Below are positions 1-9,452 of a stretch of 64,000 bases of DNA, piece after piece (the stretch's first letter is position 1; each line of letters starts with the position of its first letter). Under the pieces are notes generated by a model. The model did not search any database and had not been told where the DNA came from. It saw only the letters and a program-made list of their open reading frames with translations. The position numbers were made by a program, and so were the translations under genes. This DNA comes from Posidoniimonas corsicana (GTDB lineage Bacteria > Planctomycetota > Planctomycetia > Pirellulales > Lacipirellulaceae): assembly GCF_007859765.1 (NCBI RefSeq), contig NZ_SIHJ01000001.1, positions 4,009,156 through 4,073,155 of the forward strand, read 5' to 3'.

Positions 1-2
1 AC

Positions 3-1541
3 CCAGAGCAGCCGCTCGCCGAGGCGGTCGCCGTCAAAGAGTCCACGATCCTAGCCGTCGGCCGGCGGTCAGAAGTCGAAGCGCTCCGATCGGATGGCGC
101 CCGGGTGATCGACGCCGGGGGCGGGCTGGTGATGCCCGGCGGGATCGATTCGCACATCCACCTGTTCGACGGGGGGCGAAACCTCAGCGGCGTGCAGCTC
201 CGCGACGCGGACTCGCGAGAGATATTCGCCAGCCGGATCGCCGAGCACGCCGCCACGCTCGCCCCGGGCGAGTGGATCATCGGCGGCGACTGGGACCACA
301 CCCTGTGGGGCGGCGAGCTCCCCACGCGGGACTGGATCGACGAGGCCGCCGGCGACCACCCCGTGTGGATCAATCGCCTGGACGGGCACATGGGGCTCGC
401 CAGCTCGAAGGCGTTGCGGATGGCGGGCATCGACGACGCCACACTGGCGCCCGACGGCGGCGCCATCGAGCACGACCCGTCCGGCCGCGTCACCGGCCTG
501 CTGCGCGACAACGCGATGGGCCTGATCGGCAAGGTGCTCCCGGATCCGTCCGCGCAGACGATGCTGGGGCACCTCGACGCGGCCACCGACTACCTGCTGG
601 CGCGCGGAGTGACCTCGGTCTGTCACATGGGGTCGATGCGGCAGCTCCAGGCGTTGCGCGCCGCGCGGGCGAGCGGCAGGCTGCGGATCCGTGTGCGCGC
701 CTACACGCCGCTGGGCCGGTGGGAGCTGCTGCGGGACGACATCGCCGAGCACGGCGCCGGCGACGACTGGCTGAGGGCGAACGGTCTGAAGGGTTTTGTC
801 GACGGCTCGCTGGGGTCGCACACCGCGGCGATGCTCGAGCCGTTCGACGACAAGCCGAGCGACCGCGGCCTGTTGGTCAACCGCCCCGAGGACCTGCTGG
901 CCTGGACCCGCGGCGCCGACCAGGCGGGCCTGCAGGTCGCGGTCCACGCGATCGGCGACCGCGCGATCCGCGTGCAGCTCGACAACTTCGAGCAGGTCGC
1001 CCGCGAGAACGGGCCGCGCGACCGTCGGTTCCGCATCGAGCACTCTCAACATATCCACCCCGCCGACCTCCCTAGGTTCGGTGAGCTGGCGGTGATCGCC
1101 AGTATGCAGCCCTACCACGCGGTTGACGACGGCCGCTGGGCCGAGCCGCTGATCGGCAAGGAGCGGTGCCGCACCACCTACGCCTTCCGGTCGCTGCTGG
1201 ACACCGGCGCCCGGCTCGCCTTCGGCAGCGATTGGTTCGTTGCGCCGGCCGACGTGATCGCGGGGCTCGACGCCGCCGTGCGCCGGCGGACGCTCGACGG
1301 CAAGAACCCCGACGGCTGGTACCCGGCCCAGCGGATCACGGTCGAGGAGGCCCTCCGCGCCTACACAGCCGACGCGGCCTACGCGATGTTCGATGAACAA
1401 CGCCTGGGCACGCTCGAGCCGGGCAAGTTGGCCGACATCGTTGTGCTCGATAAAAACCCGCTGGCGGACGCTGAGTCCCTTGGTGAGGCGAGCGTGCGGT
1501 TCACGATCGTCGACGGCGCCGTGCGGCACGAGGCGGAGTAG
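3..1541 (+). CDS. Amidohydrolase family 3 (YtcJ-like) metal-dependent hydrolase, 5' truncated
   Basis: The frame is open from the first bases of the window, so the true start lies upstream; about 512 residues are visible. Conserved landmarks of the amidohydrolase-3/YtcJ family are present in order: a metal-binding DSHIHL near residue 50, GLLRDNAM, a FVDGSLGSHTA segment, HAIGDRA, RIEHSQHI and a late FGSDW aspartate motif. The C-terminal part LEPGKLADIVVLDKNPL is the usual composite beta-sandwich ending. Members hydrolyse amides or cyclic amides using one or two metals; the substrate cannot be told. The few missing N-terminal residues would complete the first beta-sandwich strands. The gene converges with the barrel protein gene that ends at 1557. 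Confidence 0.9.
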   Translation, partial: PEQPLAEAVAVKESTILAVGRRSEVEALRSDGARVIDAGGGLVMPGGIDSHIHLFDGGRNLSGVQLRDADSREIFASRIAEHAATLAPGEWIIGGDWDHTLWGGELPTRDWIDEAAGDHPVWINRLDGHMGLASSKALRMAGIDDATLAPDGGAIEHDPSGRVTGLLRDNAMGLIGKVLPDPSAQTMLGHLDAATDYLLARGVTSVCHMGSMRQLQALRAARASGRLRIRVRAYTPLGRWELLRDDIAEHGAGDDWLRANGLKGFVDGSLGSHTAAMLEPFDDKPSDRGLLVNRPEDLLAWTRGADQAGLQVAVHAIGDRAIRVQLDNFEQVARENGPRDRRFRIEHSQHIHPADLPRFGELAVIASMQPYHAVDDGRWAEPLIGKERCRTTYAFRSLLDTGARLAFGSDWFVAPADVIAGLDAAVRRRTLDGKNPDGWYPAQRITVEEALRAYTADAAYAMFDEQRLGTLEPGKLADIVVLDKNPLADAESLGEASVRFTIVDGAVRHEAE

Positions 1542-1556
1542 CCCGCGGCGACTTCG

Positions 1557-3902
1557 CTACGGGAACACGTTGTTGCTGCCGTTGCCGCTGCCCGTGTTAT
1601 CGGCGGCCGCGCCGCCGGCGCCCGTGACGTCATAACCGGCGTCGGTGTTGTTGTTGGCGGAGTTGTTGCTGAACGTGCCGCCGGTGAAGCTGCCGATTTG
1701 AAAGCCGTCGTCGGTGTTGGCGTTGGACGTGTTGAATTGGAAGTCCCCGCCCGTCAGCGAGGCGACCTGGAAGCCGTCGACCGAGTTGCCGCTCGCGGAA
1801 TTCTGGCTGATCGCGCCCGCCGAGATGGCCGCGAAGGCAAACCCCTGGTCGGAGTTGCCGGTGGCCGTGTTGCCGGTGATGCTCCCCCCGGTCACGGAGC
1901 TGAGGAAGTCGATCCCGTCGTCGCCGTTGCCGCTCGCGGTGTTGGCTGAGAACACGCCGCCGGAGAGGTCGCTCACCTCGAAGCCGTCCCCGCCGTTGTT
2001 GCTGCTCCCGTTGCCGGTGATGTCTCCGCCCAGCACGGTCGTGAGCTGGATGCCGTCGGCGCCGTTGCCACTCGCCGTGTTGCCGCTGAACCGGCCGCCG
2101 TTGAACACCGACACGCGGGCGCCGTCGTTGGTGAAGCCGCTGAACGAGTTTCCGCTCACCTCGCTCGTGCCGAGCAGCGTGTTCGCCACGAGCCCCGAGG
2201 CGGTCACGCCGCCGCCGGTGAAAGTGTTGTCGATAATGTCGCCGCCGCTGAGGTTCTCGAGGTTTACGCCGGCGTTTGCCGCACCGCTGATGGCGTTGTT
2301 GGTAATCCTGAATCCGGTCACGTTGTTGCCGCCGATTCCGTTGGCGCCGCCAGAGATGGTGAGCCCGGTTACCGTGGAGTTGTCCGCCAGCTGGATCACG
2401 TTGTTGGCGGCGTCGCCGCTGACGGTGTACCGCCGCCCAAAGGTCGCCTGGGCGCCGGAGTTCAGGCCTTCGACGTCGAACTGGCCGCCGATGAACTGGT
2501 TCGGATTGAGCGCGATCGGCCCGGTCGCCGCGATGTTGATGTTGTCGGTCACCACGACGATGTCGCCGCCCGCGGCTACGTCCGCCACGGCGGACGCTCC
2601 GGAGTTGACCACGGTCACGTTGGACGCGACCGCGCCGGTCGAGCTGATCACCGCCTGCTCGGCCGCGCCGAACGCGCCGCCGGTCACGATCGACTCGGTC
2701 CGGCGGATGGCGGAGAGCATCCGGCGTTCGATCGGCGAGAGTTTCGTCGCCGCCCGGGCGCCGCGCCCAAACGGGATCCTCAGGTTGGCCGACGCGATCC
2801 ACTGCGACTCGCGGACCTTGTCCCACTGGTAGCTGATCCCATAGGTGAACCTGGACCCGGCGCCCAGGTAGGGGAGGTCGTAGCAGCGGCCCTCCAGCCG
2901 GGCGCGCGGTCCCGCGATGGTCTCGAAGCCGGCCTCGTTGGTGTCGAACCAGTAGCCGCCGATGTAGCCTCGGTACTCGTTGTCCGACCCAACCGGGGAG
3001 AACAGCAGCCCGTACTCGGCGTCCATGCCGTAGTACGCCCGCTCCAGCCCCTGCTGCACCACGATGTTGTTCGCGGAGTCCAGCGACGCGATGTTCTGGC
3101 CGGTGGTCTGCGTGCCGGTAAACGGCAGGTAGCCGTTGACCCGGTACTCCCACTCGAGGCTCATCAGCTCGTAGCCGACCATGCCCTGCTGGAAGTTGTT
3201 GTTGTAGGCGGAGTGCCGGATGTCGTAGAAGCCGTAGAAGGTTGAGATCAGGCCGTTGTCCAGCAGCTGCCGGCGGGCGAAGCCAAAGTTGCCCTCGCCG
3301 GCCCGCTCGTCGTCGTACTGACCGCGGAGGTCGAGGAACCAGAACGAGTTCTGCTGCTGCCAGAACGGGAGCATCAGGTTGCCCTGCAGCACCTCCGCCG
3401 GGTCGCCCATGCGGCCCTCGATCTCCGCGTGGGCCGGACGCGCCGGGAACAGGCTGGCGGACGGGGCCATCACCGGCGCCGGCTGCCCGTAGACCGGGGC
3501 GCACGCGTGCGGGCTGGCCGGCGGGCAGGCGTTGTACGAGGGGACCGACGCCCCGGGCGGCAGCGCGCCCGAGTACGGGGCGGCGTAGGGGGCGGCCGCC
3601 CCATAACCGGCGCCGGGCGGGGCGACGATGGCGGTCGACGCCGGCGGCGCGGCCGCGACCGGCGATCCGAATCGGTCGTCGATGGCGTACGCCCGCCCTG
3701 GCGGCTGGTACACCGCCGCTGGCGTGACGTGGTAGTCGACCATCCGCGGCTGCGAGGGCTCGTCCAGCACCACCGCTCCGGCCGCGGGGTCGTAGGCCGC
3801 GGTCATCTTCGACACGCCCGCCGACGCCCACTCCTGAGCTGCTGCGGCGCCCGACAGCAACGCCAGCATGCACGCGGTGGCGATTGGGGGGAGGGCCTTC
3901 AT
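1557..3902 (-). CDS. Inverse-autotransporter-like outer membrane protein with parallel beta-helix passenger
   Basis: 781 residues from the ATG at 3902, chosen because it begins a clear signal peptide (MKALPPIATACMLALLSGAA, then AAAQ); an upstream in-frame start adds 13 unlikely residues. After a Pro/Ala-rich linker (about 70-160) comes a beta-barrel-like region (about 170-390) with alternating aromatic strands such as FWFLDLRGQYDDE and RAYYGMDAEYGLLF, resembling the intimin/invasin-type inverse-autotransporter barrel. The C-terminal half (about 415-781) is a right-handed beta-helix with Asn/Gly-rich turns. Its last section has at least seven near-perfect 23-residue repeats of the form G-x-(I/F)-x-x-N-x-A-S-G-N-x-x-D-G-F. 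Barrel before passenger is the inverse-autotransporter order. Probable role: surface display or adhesion. The family assignment is by pattern and not by search. Confidence 0.75.
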   Translation of the reverse strand: MKALPPIATACMLALLSGAAAAQEWASAGVSKMTAAYDPAAGAVVLDEPSQPRMVDYHVTPAAVYQPPGRAYAIDDRFGSPVAAAPPASTAIVAPPGAGYGAAAPYAAPYSGALPPGASVPSYNACPPASPHACAPVYGQPAPVMAPSASLFPARPAHAEIEGRMGDPAEVLQGNLMLPFWQQQNSFWFLDLRGQYDDERAGEGNFGFARRQLLDNGLISTFYGFYDIRHSAYNNNFQQGMVGYELMSLEWEYRVNGYLPFTGTQTTGQNIASLDSANNIVVQQGLERAYYGMDAEYGLLFSPVGSDNEYRGYIGGYWFDTNEAGFETIAGPRARLEGRCYDLPYLGAGSRFTYGISYQWDKVRESQWIASANLRIPFGRGARAATKLSPIERRMLSAIRRTESIVTGGAFGAAEQAVISSTGAVASNVTVVNSGASAVADVAAGGDIVVVTDNINIAATGPIALNPNQFIGGQFDVEGLNSGAQATFGRRYTVSGDAANNVIQLADNSTVTGLTISGGANGIGGNNVTGFRITNNAISGAANAGVNLENLSGGDIIDNTFTGGGVTASGLVANTLLGTSEVSGNSFSGFTNDGARVSVFNGGRFSGNTASGNGADGIQLTTVLGGDITGNGSSNNGGDGFEVSDLSGGVFSANTASGNGDDGIDFLSSVTGGSITGNTATGNSDQGFAFAAISAGAISQNSASGNSVDGFQVASLTGGDFQFNTSNANTDDGFQIGSFTGGTFSNNSANNNTDAGYDVTGAGGAAADNTGSGNGSNNVFP

Positions 3903-3978
3903 GATCGGGCGGGGTGCGGTGCGGGGGACGCCGCGTGGCACGCGGCTACGCCGCTATTAGCAAATGCCCGCGTGGCGA

Positions 3979-5265
3979 TCAACGTCGCTCGGTCAGCAGC
4001 CCCGGCTTGGTCGCGTTCAGGATCTGTCGGACGGCGCGCCGATCGCCCAGCGGTATCCCCTCGAACCCCGCCGCAGGATCGTCCGCCAACGCAGCCGAGA
4101 GCCGTGCCTGCACCTCCGCCGCTGCCGCCAGCGGGAGCGCGTCGAACGCGTCGCTGTAGATTAGGTGGCTGCACGGGTAGCGGAACAGCCGGCGTTTCAG
4201 GTCGAGCTGCCGCAGCGACCGGCCCGAGTCGTCGCACGGCCCTCCTTGGGCGAACCGCTCGGCGAAGCCGCCCGCACCGCGGACGGCCGCCGGCAGTGCT
4301 GGCTCGTCAACCATCAGCAATCCGCGGACCAGCCTGTCTGCGGCGGCGGCGATCCGGCGTCGCGCGCTGTCCGAGACGTGCCCCTCCGGCCGCTGGAGCG
4401 CCGCGTTCAACGCGGCGTCGTAGTGAAGGGCCTGGCGCGTCTCGTGCGAGGCGCGGGCGATCAGGTTGTGCAAATGCGCCTGGTGCTCCATGACCAGCAG
4501 CGCGACGATGTCGCTGCCCGGCGCCGGGTACGCCCGCGTGTTCACCACGCCCTGCAGGGAGTCGGTCCGTTGGGAGAGCATCGGGGTGAGCTCGTCGTCA
4601 ACCACCATCAGGTTGCCGCGGTGCTTGAGCGGGTCGAGTACCGACGTCACGTACCAGCCGCCGTAGCGGCGTGCGTGCGGCGTGGCGGGCGTGGTGACCT
4701 CGCTCCCGAAGTCGAGGCGGGGCTCTCCGGTATCCGCCGGGAACACCGACCGCAGCAGGTACCCCGGCACGCCCTCGGTCTGGCGGGTGGCGTGGCAAGC
4801 CAGGCACTGGCCGCTGTCGCGGTTGATTACCGGGCGCGAGCGGTCGGTCTGATCGACCGTGTAGAAAACGGCGCCGAGGGTCGGATCGACCGCCGAGACC
4901 TCCAGCAGCGGCGCATCGGGGATCCAGCCGACGTAAACATCGTCGCTGAAGTAAAGCGCCCTGGGGCGACCCGGCGATATCATCCGCCGCTGCATGCTGG
5001 TCTTCGAGAACACCAGCGTCTGCGAGTCGGCGGGCACAGACAGGTAGTCGAGCAGCGCCGGCAGCCAGCCCTGGCGCTGGTCCCACTCCAGACTGACCAC
5101 GCCGTCGTCAATCGCGCTCTTGAGCTGCGCTACCGCGTCGGTCGGCGCGGTCTTGGAGTAGCGGACCGGCTCGGCCTCGTAGTCGAACTGGGCCACGCAG
5201 GCTTGCCCGCCAAGCACGTTCCAAGCGAAGAGCAACAGCGACGCGTGCAGCAGGGATCGGTTCAA
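3979..5265 (-). CDS. Secreted protein with single CxxCH haem-attachment motif
   Basis: 428 residues. The N-terminus (SLLHASLLLFAWNVLGGQACVAQ) is a signal peptide, possibly with Cys23 as a weak lipoprotein site. A single c-type haem motif, C154-x-x-C157-H158 (QCLACHATRQTEGVPG), lies mid-protein and suggests covalent haem bound in the periplasm. The rest is not a recognisable cytochrome c fold. The segments RALYFSDDVYVGWIPDAPLLEV and GWYVTSVLDPLKHRGNLM around the motif resemble planctomycete proteins annotated only as hypothetical. Distal Met/His ligands cannot be assigned with confidence. The gene runs in the same direction as the barrel gene downstream but is separated from it by about 75 bases. 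Electron transfer or sensing is possible; the function is unknown. Confidence 0.75.
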   Translation of the reverse strand: MNRSLLHASLLLFAWNVLGGQACVAQFDYEAEPVRYSKTAPTDAVAQLKSAIDDGVVSLEWDQRQGWLPALLDYLSVPADSQTLVFSKTSMQRRMISPGRPRALYFSDDVYVGWIPDAPLLEVSAVDPTLGAVFYTVDQTDRSRPVINRDSGQCLACHATRQTEGVPGYLLRSVFPADTGEPRLDFGSEVTTPATPHARRYGGWYVTSVLDPLKHRGNLMVVDDELTPMLSQRTDSLQGVVNTRAYPAPGSDIVALLVMEHQAHLHNLIARASHETRQALHYDAALNAALQRPEGHVSDSARRRIAAAADRLVRGLLMVDEPALPAAVRGAGGFAERFAQGGPCDDSGRSLRQLDLKRRLFRYPCSHLIYSDAFDALPLAAAAEVQARLSAALADDPAAGFEGIPLGDRRAVRQILNATKPGLLTERR

Positions 5266-5308
5266 GCGTTCGCCACCTTCCGGCTCCGCCTCAGCGGGGG
5301 TCGTCGGG

Positions 5309-5719
5309 CTACATCTGCTCCCGCATGACGTCGTTCAGCACGTCTTCAGAGACATAGATCGGCAGCTGCGGCTCGCAGGTCACCGCGACCGCGATCGCGT
5401 CGGACGGGCGGGAGTCGATCTCGATCAGCTCGCCCGCCTGCCGCACCCGCAGCTTCGCGTAGTAGGTGTGCTCGCGGAGCTCGTTGATCACCACGTCCTG
5501 CAGCTCGCCGCCCAGCGACTCGATCGTCTGCACCAGCAGGTCGTGCGTCAGCGGGCGGGGGGTCTCCACGCCACGCACGTGGCGGTCGATGCTGGTCGCC
5601 TCGAAGATGCCGATCAAGATGGGGAAGGTGCGCTCGCCGTCGATCTCCCTGAGGTAGATAACTTGCTGGTCGTTAATCTCGCTGATGATAATCCGCGAGA
5701 GCTGCATCGCGACGGGCAT
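5309..5719 (-). CDS. Bifunctional nuclease (BFN/DUF151) domain protein
   Basis: 136 residues from ATG 5719 (MPVAMQLSRII). The whole protein is one BFN (DUF151) domain: the REIDGERTFPILIGIFEATSI core, the HDLLVQTIESLGGEL helix and the DSRPSDAIAVAVTCEPQLPIYV signature. The family was named from a plant protein with DNase and RNase activity; in bacteria it is mostly uncharacterised and often linked to stress or anti-mutagenic roles. A longer in-frame start at 5797 would add 26 Arg/Pro-rich residues unlike the family, and it overlaps a -10-like TATAAT (5805-5800, minus strand), so the shorter start is preferred. The gene is co-directional with the upstream hemerythrin gene but 140 bases from it, so probably separately transcribed. 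Confidence 0.9.
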   Translation of the reverse strand: MPVAMQLSRIIISEINDQQVIYLREIDGERTFPILIGIFEATSIDRHVRGVETPRPLTHDLLVQTIESLGGELQDVVINELREHTYYAKLRVRQAGELIEIDSRPSDAIAVAVTCEPQLPIYVSEDVLNDVMREQM

Positions 5720-5799
5720 GGCTGTGCATCCTGAATGCCGCCGCGCGGAACGGCCTCCTCCGGAGGGTGCGGTCCGCGTCGGCTTAACGTGACGCACCG

Positions 5800-5805
5800 A
5801 TTATA
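5800..5805 (-). promoter_or_regulatory. Putative sigma70 -10 element for the BFN gene
   Basis: The minus strand reads TATAAT, about 80 bases before the BFN start codon. No convincing -35 hexamer lies 16-18 bases upstream, so this is a weak call. A TGACGCA heptamer occurs just downstream at 5790-5796 (plus strand) and matches the half-site of the dyad at 7973-7999; as a single copy it may be chance. Confidence 0.35.
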
Positions 5806-5860
5806 ACCTCCCGCCGCGGCGAAAGGGATGCGCCCGCCGCCCATTTACGGCCGGCCCCCG

Positions 5861-6307
5861 CTAGTCCTTGTCGCCGATGTCCTGCGTGTAGACCTCTTGA
5901 AAAAGATCGTGCTCCTTGCCCTCGTGCGCAACGAGGTCGTCGAACAGTCGACCGTAGCCCGCCTGCAGCTCCGCCCAAGCCGGCGCGGTGCGCTCGGCCG
6001 CCCGTGCCTGCGAAGCCAGGTCGCAGGCGGTGGACATCAGCCGCCGGTGATCGGCCACCAGGGCGACCACCCGGTCCGACACCCAGGGGGCGCGGCGGGC
6101 GAGGTGGTCGAAGCCGTCCTCCGACTCCTCGTACGTGAAGTGGGTGTCCAGGTGCTCGCGCAACGAATCCAGCAGCGAGACCACCATCGGGTCCTGCCAC
6201 GGCGGTCCCTGCAGCCGGCGTTTGAGGCTCCGCAGCAGCGACATCAGCTCTTCGTGCTCGTCCTGCAACGTGGGACGCGCCGGCTCTGTGTACTTCTCTT
6301 CGGACAT
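5861..6307 (-). CDS. Hemerythrin-like di-iron domain protein
   Basis: 148 residues from ATG 6307 (MSEEKYTEPARPT), preceded by GGAG at good spacing. It is a four-helix hemerythrin/HHE domain with candidate di-iron ligands H18, H52, H56, E60, H87, H128 and the H133-D134 pair. Such proteins bind O2 or react with NO/peroxide, and many store or sense O2 in the cytosol; there is no signal peptide or membrane segment. The gene lies just downstream of the globin-coupled sigma54 activator (stop at 6430), in the same direction, and has its own perfect -24/-12 element at 6354-6369. This strongly suggests it is a target of a sigma54 activator and not simply a read-through partner. A longer frame from 6358 would overlap that promoter and is rejected. 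Confidence 0.88.
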   Translation of the reverse strand: MSEEKYTEPARPTLQDEHEELMSLLRSLKRRLQGPPWQDPMVVSLLDSLREHLDTHFTYEESEDGFDHLARRAPWVSDRVVALVADHRRLMSTACDLASQARAAERTAPAWAELQAGYGRLFDDLVAHEGKEHDLFQEVYTQDIGDKD

Positions 6308-6353
6308 GACGATGCTCCGGAGATTGACGGGGGCGTGGTGACGCCCAAACCGA

Positions 6354-6369
6354 TGCAACCAACGTGCCA
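6354..6369 (-). promoter_or_regulatory. Sigma54 (-24/-12) promoter of the hemerythrin gene
   Basis: The minus strand reads TGGCACGTTGGTTGCA, a full match to the TGGCACG-N4-TTGCW consensus, with the invariant GG and GC dinucleotides at the required spacing. Predicted start is near 6343, giving a leader of about 36 bases to the ATG at 6307. Under equal base frequencies, fewer than one such perfect match is expected in a window this size, and it falls between a sigma54 activator gene and a di-iron protein gene. Confidence 0.8.
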
Positions 6370-6429
6370 GAGCTGCCGATTACCAGACAACACGATCGGC
6401 TAGTCGCGAATCGGCCCTGCGAAACAGGG

Positions 6430-7896
<1,467 letters not shown>

Positions 7897-7972
7897 CGTG
7901 ATTGCTTGCTGAGGGGGGATGGCCTGCCACAGGTTTTACCAGCCGCGGGCGGGCAAGTCAGGGCCTTGTGTG

Positions 7973-7999
7973 TGACGCATCGGCGCGCCGGGTGCGTCA
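7973..7999. promoter_or_regulatory. Dyad, candidate enhancer (UAS) for the globin-coupled activator
   Basis: Perfect inverted heptamers TGACGCA (7973-7979) and TGCGTCA (7993-7999) flank a 13-base spacer that itself contains the palindrome CGGCGCGCCG. The dyad centre is about 100 bases upstream of the start predicted for the sigma54 promoter at 8059-8074, a normal distance for an enhancer-binding protein site, and it lies between the activator gene and the operon. Confidence 0.55.
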
Positions 8000-8058
8000 G
8001 ATCGGCGCATGCGCGGCGTTGCTCTTAAGATTCCGGCCACAACCGTGCCGCCCCGCCA

Positions 8059-8074
8059 CGGCGCGACGTTTGCA
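8059..8074 (+). promoter_or_regulatory. Putative sigma54 promoter of the BON-CBS-UspA operon
   Basis: CGGCGCGACGTTTGCA matches TGGCACG-N4-TTGCW except for the first T and the A after GGC. The GG (8060-8061) and GC (8072-8073) dinucleotides are exactly spaced. Predicted start is near 8085, about 107 bases before the BON start codon. Confidence 0.6.
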
Positions 8075-8191
8075 TTCCAGAATTGCACGCGGCCAAGGCT
8101 CGCCGCGACCGGGGCTCAGGCGAATAATACAGGACGCCCGGCAAGCACACGCCCCCTCTGGCCACCGGGACGAATTCAGGAGGGCCTTGTC

Positions 8192-8503
8192 ATGATTGGC
8201 ACGAGCAAGTCGATCGCCCCCACCCCCTCACCCGCTCGCACCGCCGACGATGTCGTGCGGCTTGCGCTGGACCGCCTGGCGTCGAACGAGCATTTCGCCC
8301 ACCACCTGGACACGGTCCATGTGTCTTTTGAGCACGGGCGGCTGGTGCTGGCCGGACGCGTGCCTTCGTTCTACCTGAAGTCCGTGCTGCAGAACGCGGT
8401 CGGCGCCCTGCCGGCCGGCTGCCGCGTGGACAACCGGGTGGACGTGGTCTGCTGCGACGGCGTCAGCACGACGCGGCCCAGCCACGGGAGGGCACGGCGA
8501 TGA
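8192..8503 (+). CDS. BON-domain protein
   Basis: 103 residues from ATG 8192, selected because a strong AGGAGGG lies eight bases upstream. The core (about residues 15-85) has the BON pattern: an N-terminal helix VRLALDRLASN, a strand VHVSFEHGRLVLAGRVPSFYLKSVLQ, then a helix and NRVDVV. BON domains occur in proteins linked to osmotic or envelope stress and may bind phospholipid or small ligands. No signal peptide is visible, so it is probably cytosolic. It is first gene of a tightly coupled operon: its stop overlaps the CBS start as ATGA. The promoter region holds a -24/-12 element and a dyad. Partner and ligand are unknown. Confidence 0.85.
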   Translation: MIGTSKSIAPTPSPARTADDVVRLALDRLASNEHFAHHLDTVHVSFEHGRLVLAGRVPSFYLKSVLQNAVGALPAGCRVDNRVDVVCCDGVSTTRPSHGRARR

Positions 8504-9015
8504 AGAGCGCACTACAAGACGTAGACACCCTGTCGGTGGCCGACGTCATGTCGCGACTGGTGGTCACACTCGACGAGTCGGCCGCGATGAAAACCGCCGC
8601 CCGGGCGCTCCGCGGTTCGGACGTGACGGGCGCGCCGGTCGTGGACGACGCCGGCCGCGTTGTCGGCGTGCTGAGCGCGATGGACTTTGTGGAGCAGGCC
8701 ACCGGCGAGCAGGGCGACCGCTGCCCCGTCACCGAGGTGCTGGTCCGCGACACCCCCACCAGCCCCTACCGGATCGAACAGGTCTGCCACGACACGGTGG
8801 GCATGCACATGTCGCCGTACGTGCAGACCATCGACCGGTCGGCGTCGCTCCGCGACGCGAGCCGAGAGATGTGCGCCGAGCGGATCCACCGCTTAATTGT
8901 GATCGACGACCGGGGACGCCCGGTCGGCGTGGTCAGCCCCCTGGACCTCCTTGCTGTGTGGGCGGGCGCCCCCGCCGCCGACAGCCGGGGCCGTGCGAAA
9001 GGAGCCCCCAAGTGA
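8500..9015 (+). CDS. CBS-domain pair protein
   Basis: 171 residues with two CBS motifs (about 10-70 and 95-160), starting DTLSVADVMSRLVVTLDESAAM and containing GAPVVDDAGRVVGVLSAMDFVE and IVIDDRGRPVGVVSPLDLLA. Paired CBS modules bind adenine nucleotides and report energy state; here the module stands alone, with no enzyme or channel attached. The gene starts in an ATGA overlap with the BON gene and ends in a GTGA overlap with the UspA gene, so translation is probably coupled. Stand-alone CBS proteins beside Usp proteins are typical of hypoxia or dormancy regulons in other bacteria, which fits an oxygen-type sensor next door (inference). Confidence 0.9.
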   Translation: MKSALQDVDTLSVADVMSRLVVTLDESAAMKTAARALRGSDVTGAPVVDDAGRVVGVLSAMDFVEQATGEQGDRCPVTEVLVRDTPTSPYRIEQVCHDTVGMHMSPYVQTIDRSASLRDASREMCAERIHRLIVIDDRGRPVGVVSPLDLLAVWAGAPAADSRGRAKGAPK

Positions 9016-9452
9016 TTTCGTTCAAGAGAGAGAAGAGGATCCTCGTGCCCACGGACTTCTCCGCGCAGGCGGACCAGGCGGTGCTCGATGCGCTGGACAT
9101 GGTCGCCGACCCGTCGGACCTGAGCGTGCTGCACGTGGCGCCGCCGATGTCCAGCTACCCGGTGGCGGACCCCGCCATCGTGTGGGAGAGCATCACCGAG
9201 GAGGCCCGCTCCGAGCGCATCGAGGAGTCGTTCCGGGTGCACATCAAGGACCCGCGGGCGCAGGCGGTGCACTTCGCGGTGGCGTTCGGCGCGCCGGCCG
9301 AAGAGATCGTCGACTACGCCGAGGCCCACGAGATCGACATGATCATGATGCCGTCGCACGGCCGCAGCGGGCTGCGGCGGCTGCTGCTGGGGTCCGTGGC
9401 GGAGCGCGTGGTCCGCGCGGCCCACTGCCCGGTGATCGTGCTGCGCAACTAG
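9012..9452 (+). CDS. Universal stress protein (UspA family)
   Basis: 146 residues from GTG 9012, overlapping the CBS stop by four bases and preceded by GGAG. Features: N-terminal RILVPTDFSAQADQAVLDAL, central HEIDMIMMPSHGRSGLRRLL, and the nucleotide-binding G-x2-G-x(n)-GS pattern (GRSGLRRLLLGSVAERVVR) followed by AAHCPVIVL. An ATP-binding Usp is therefore expected. Usp proteins accumulate on starvation, hypoxia or oxidative stress. Third gene of the putative sigma54-driven operon; its stop overlaps that of the convergent PP2C gene by four bases. Confidence 0.92.
   Translation: MISFKREKRILVPTDFSAQADQAVLDALDMVADPSDLSVLHVAPPMSSYPVADPAIVWESITEEARSERIEESFRVHIKDPRAQAVHFAVAFGAPAEEIVDYAEAHEIDMIMMPSHGRSGLRRLLLGSVAERVVRAAHCPVIVLRN

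Noticed and set aside
69-1529. Long open frame antisense to the amidohydrolase
   Set aside because: GC-rich codon bias of the real gene keeps the opposite strand open; the translation is Arg/Val/Gly-rich without motifs.
5790-5796. TGACGCA heptamer by the BFN promoter as a further target of the globin-coupled activator
   Set aside because: Single half-site and no -24/-12 element; insufficient.
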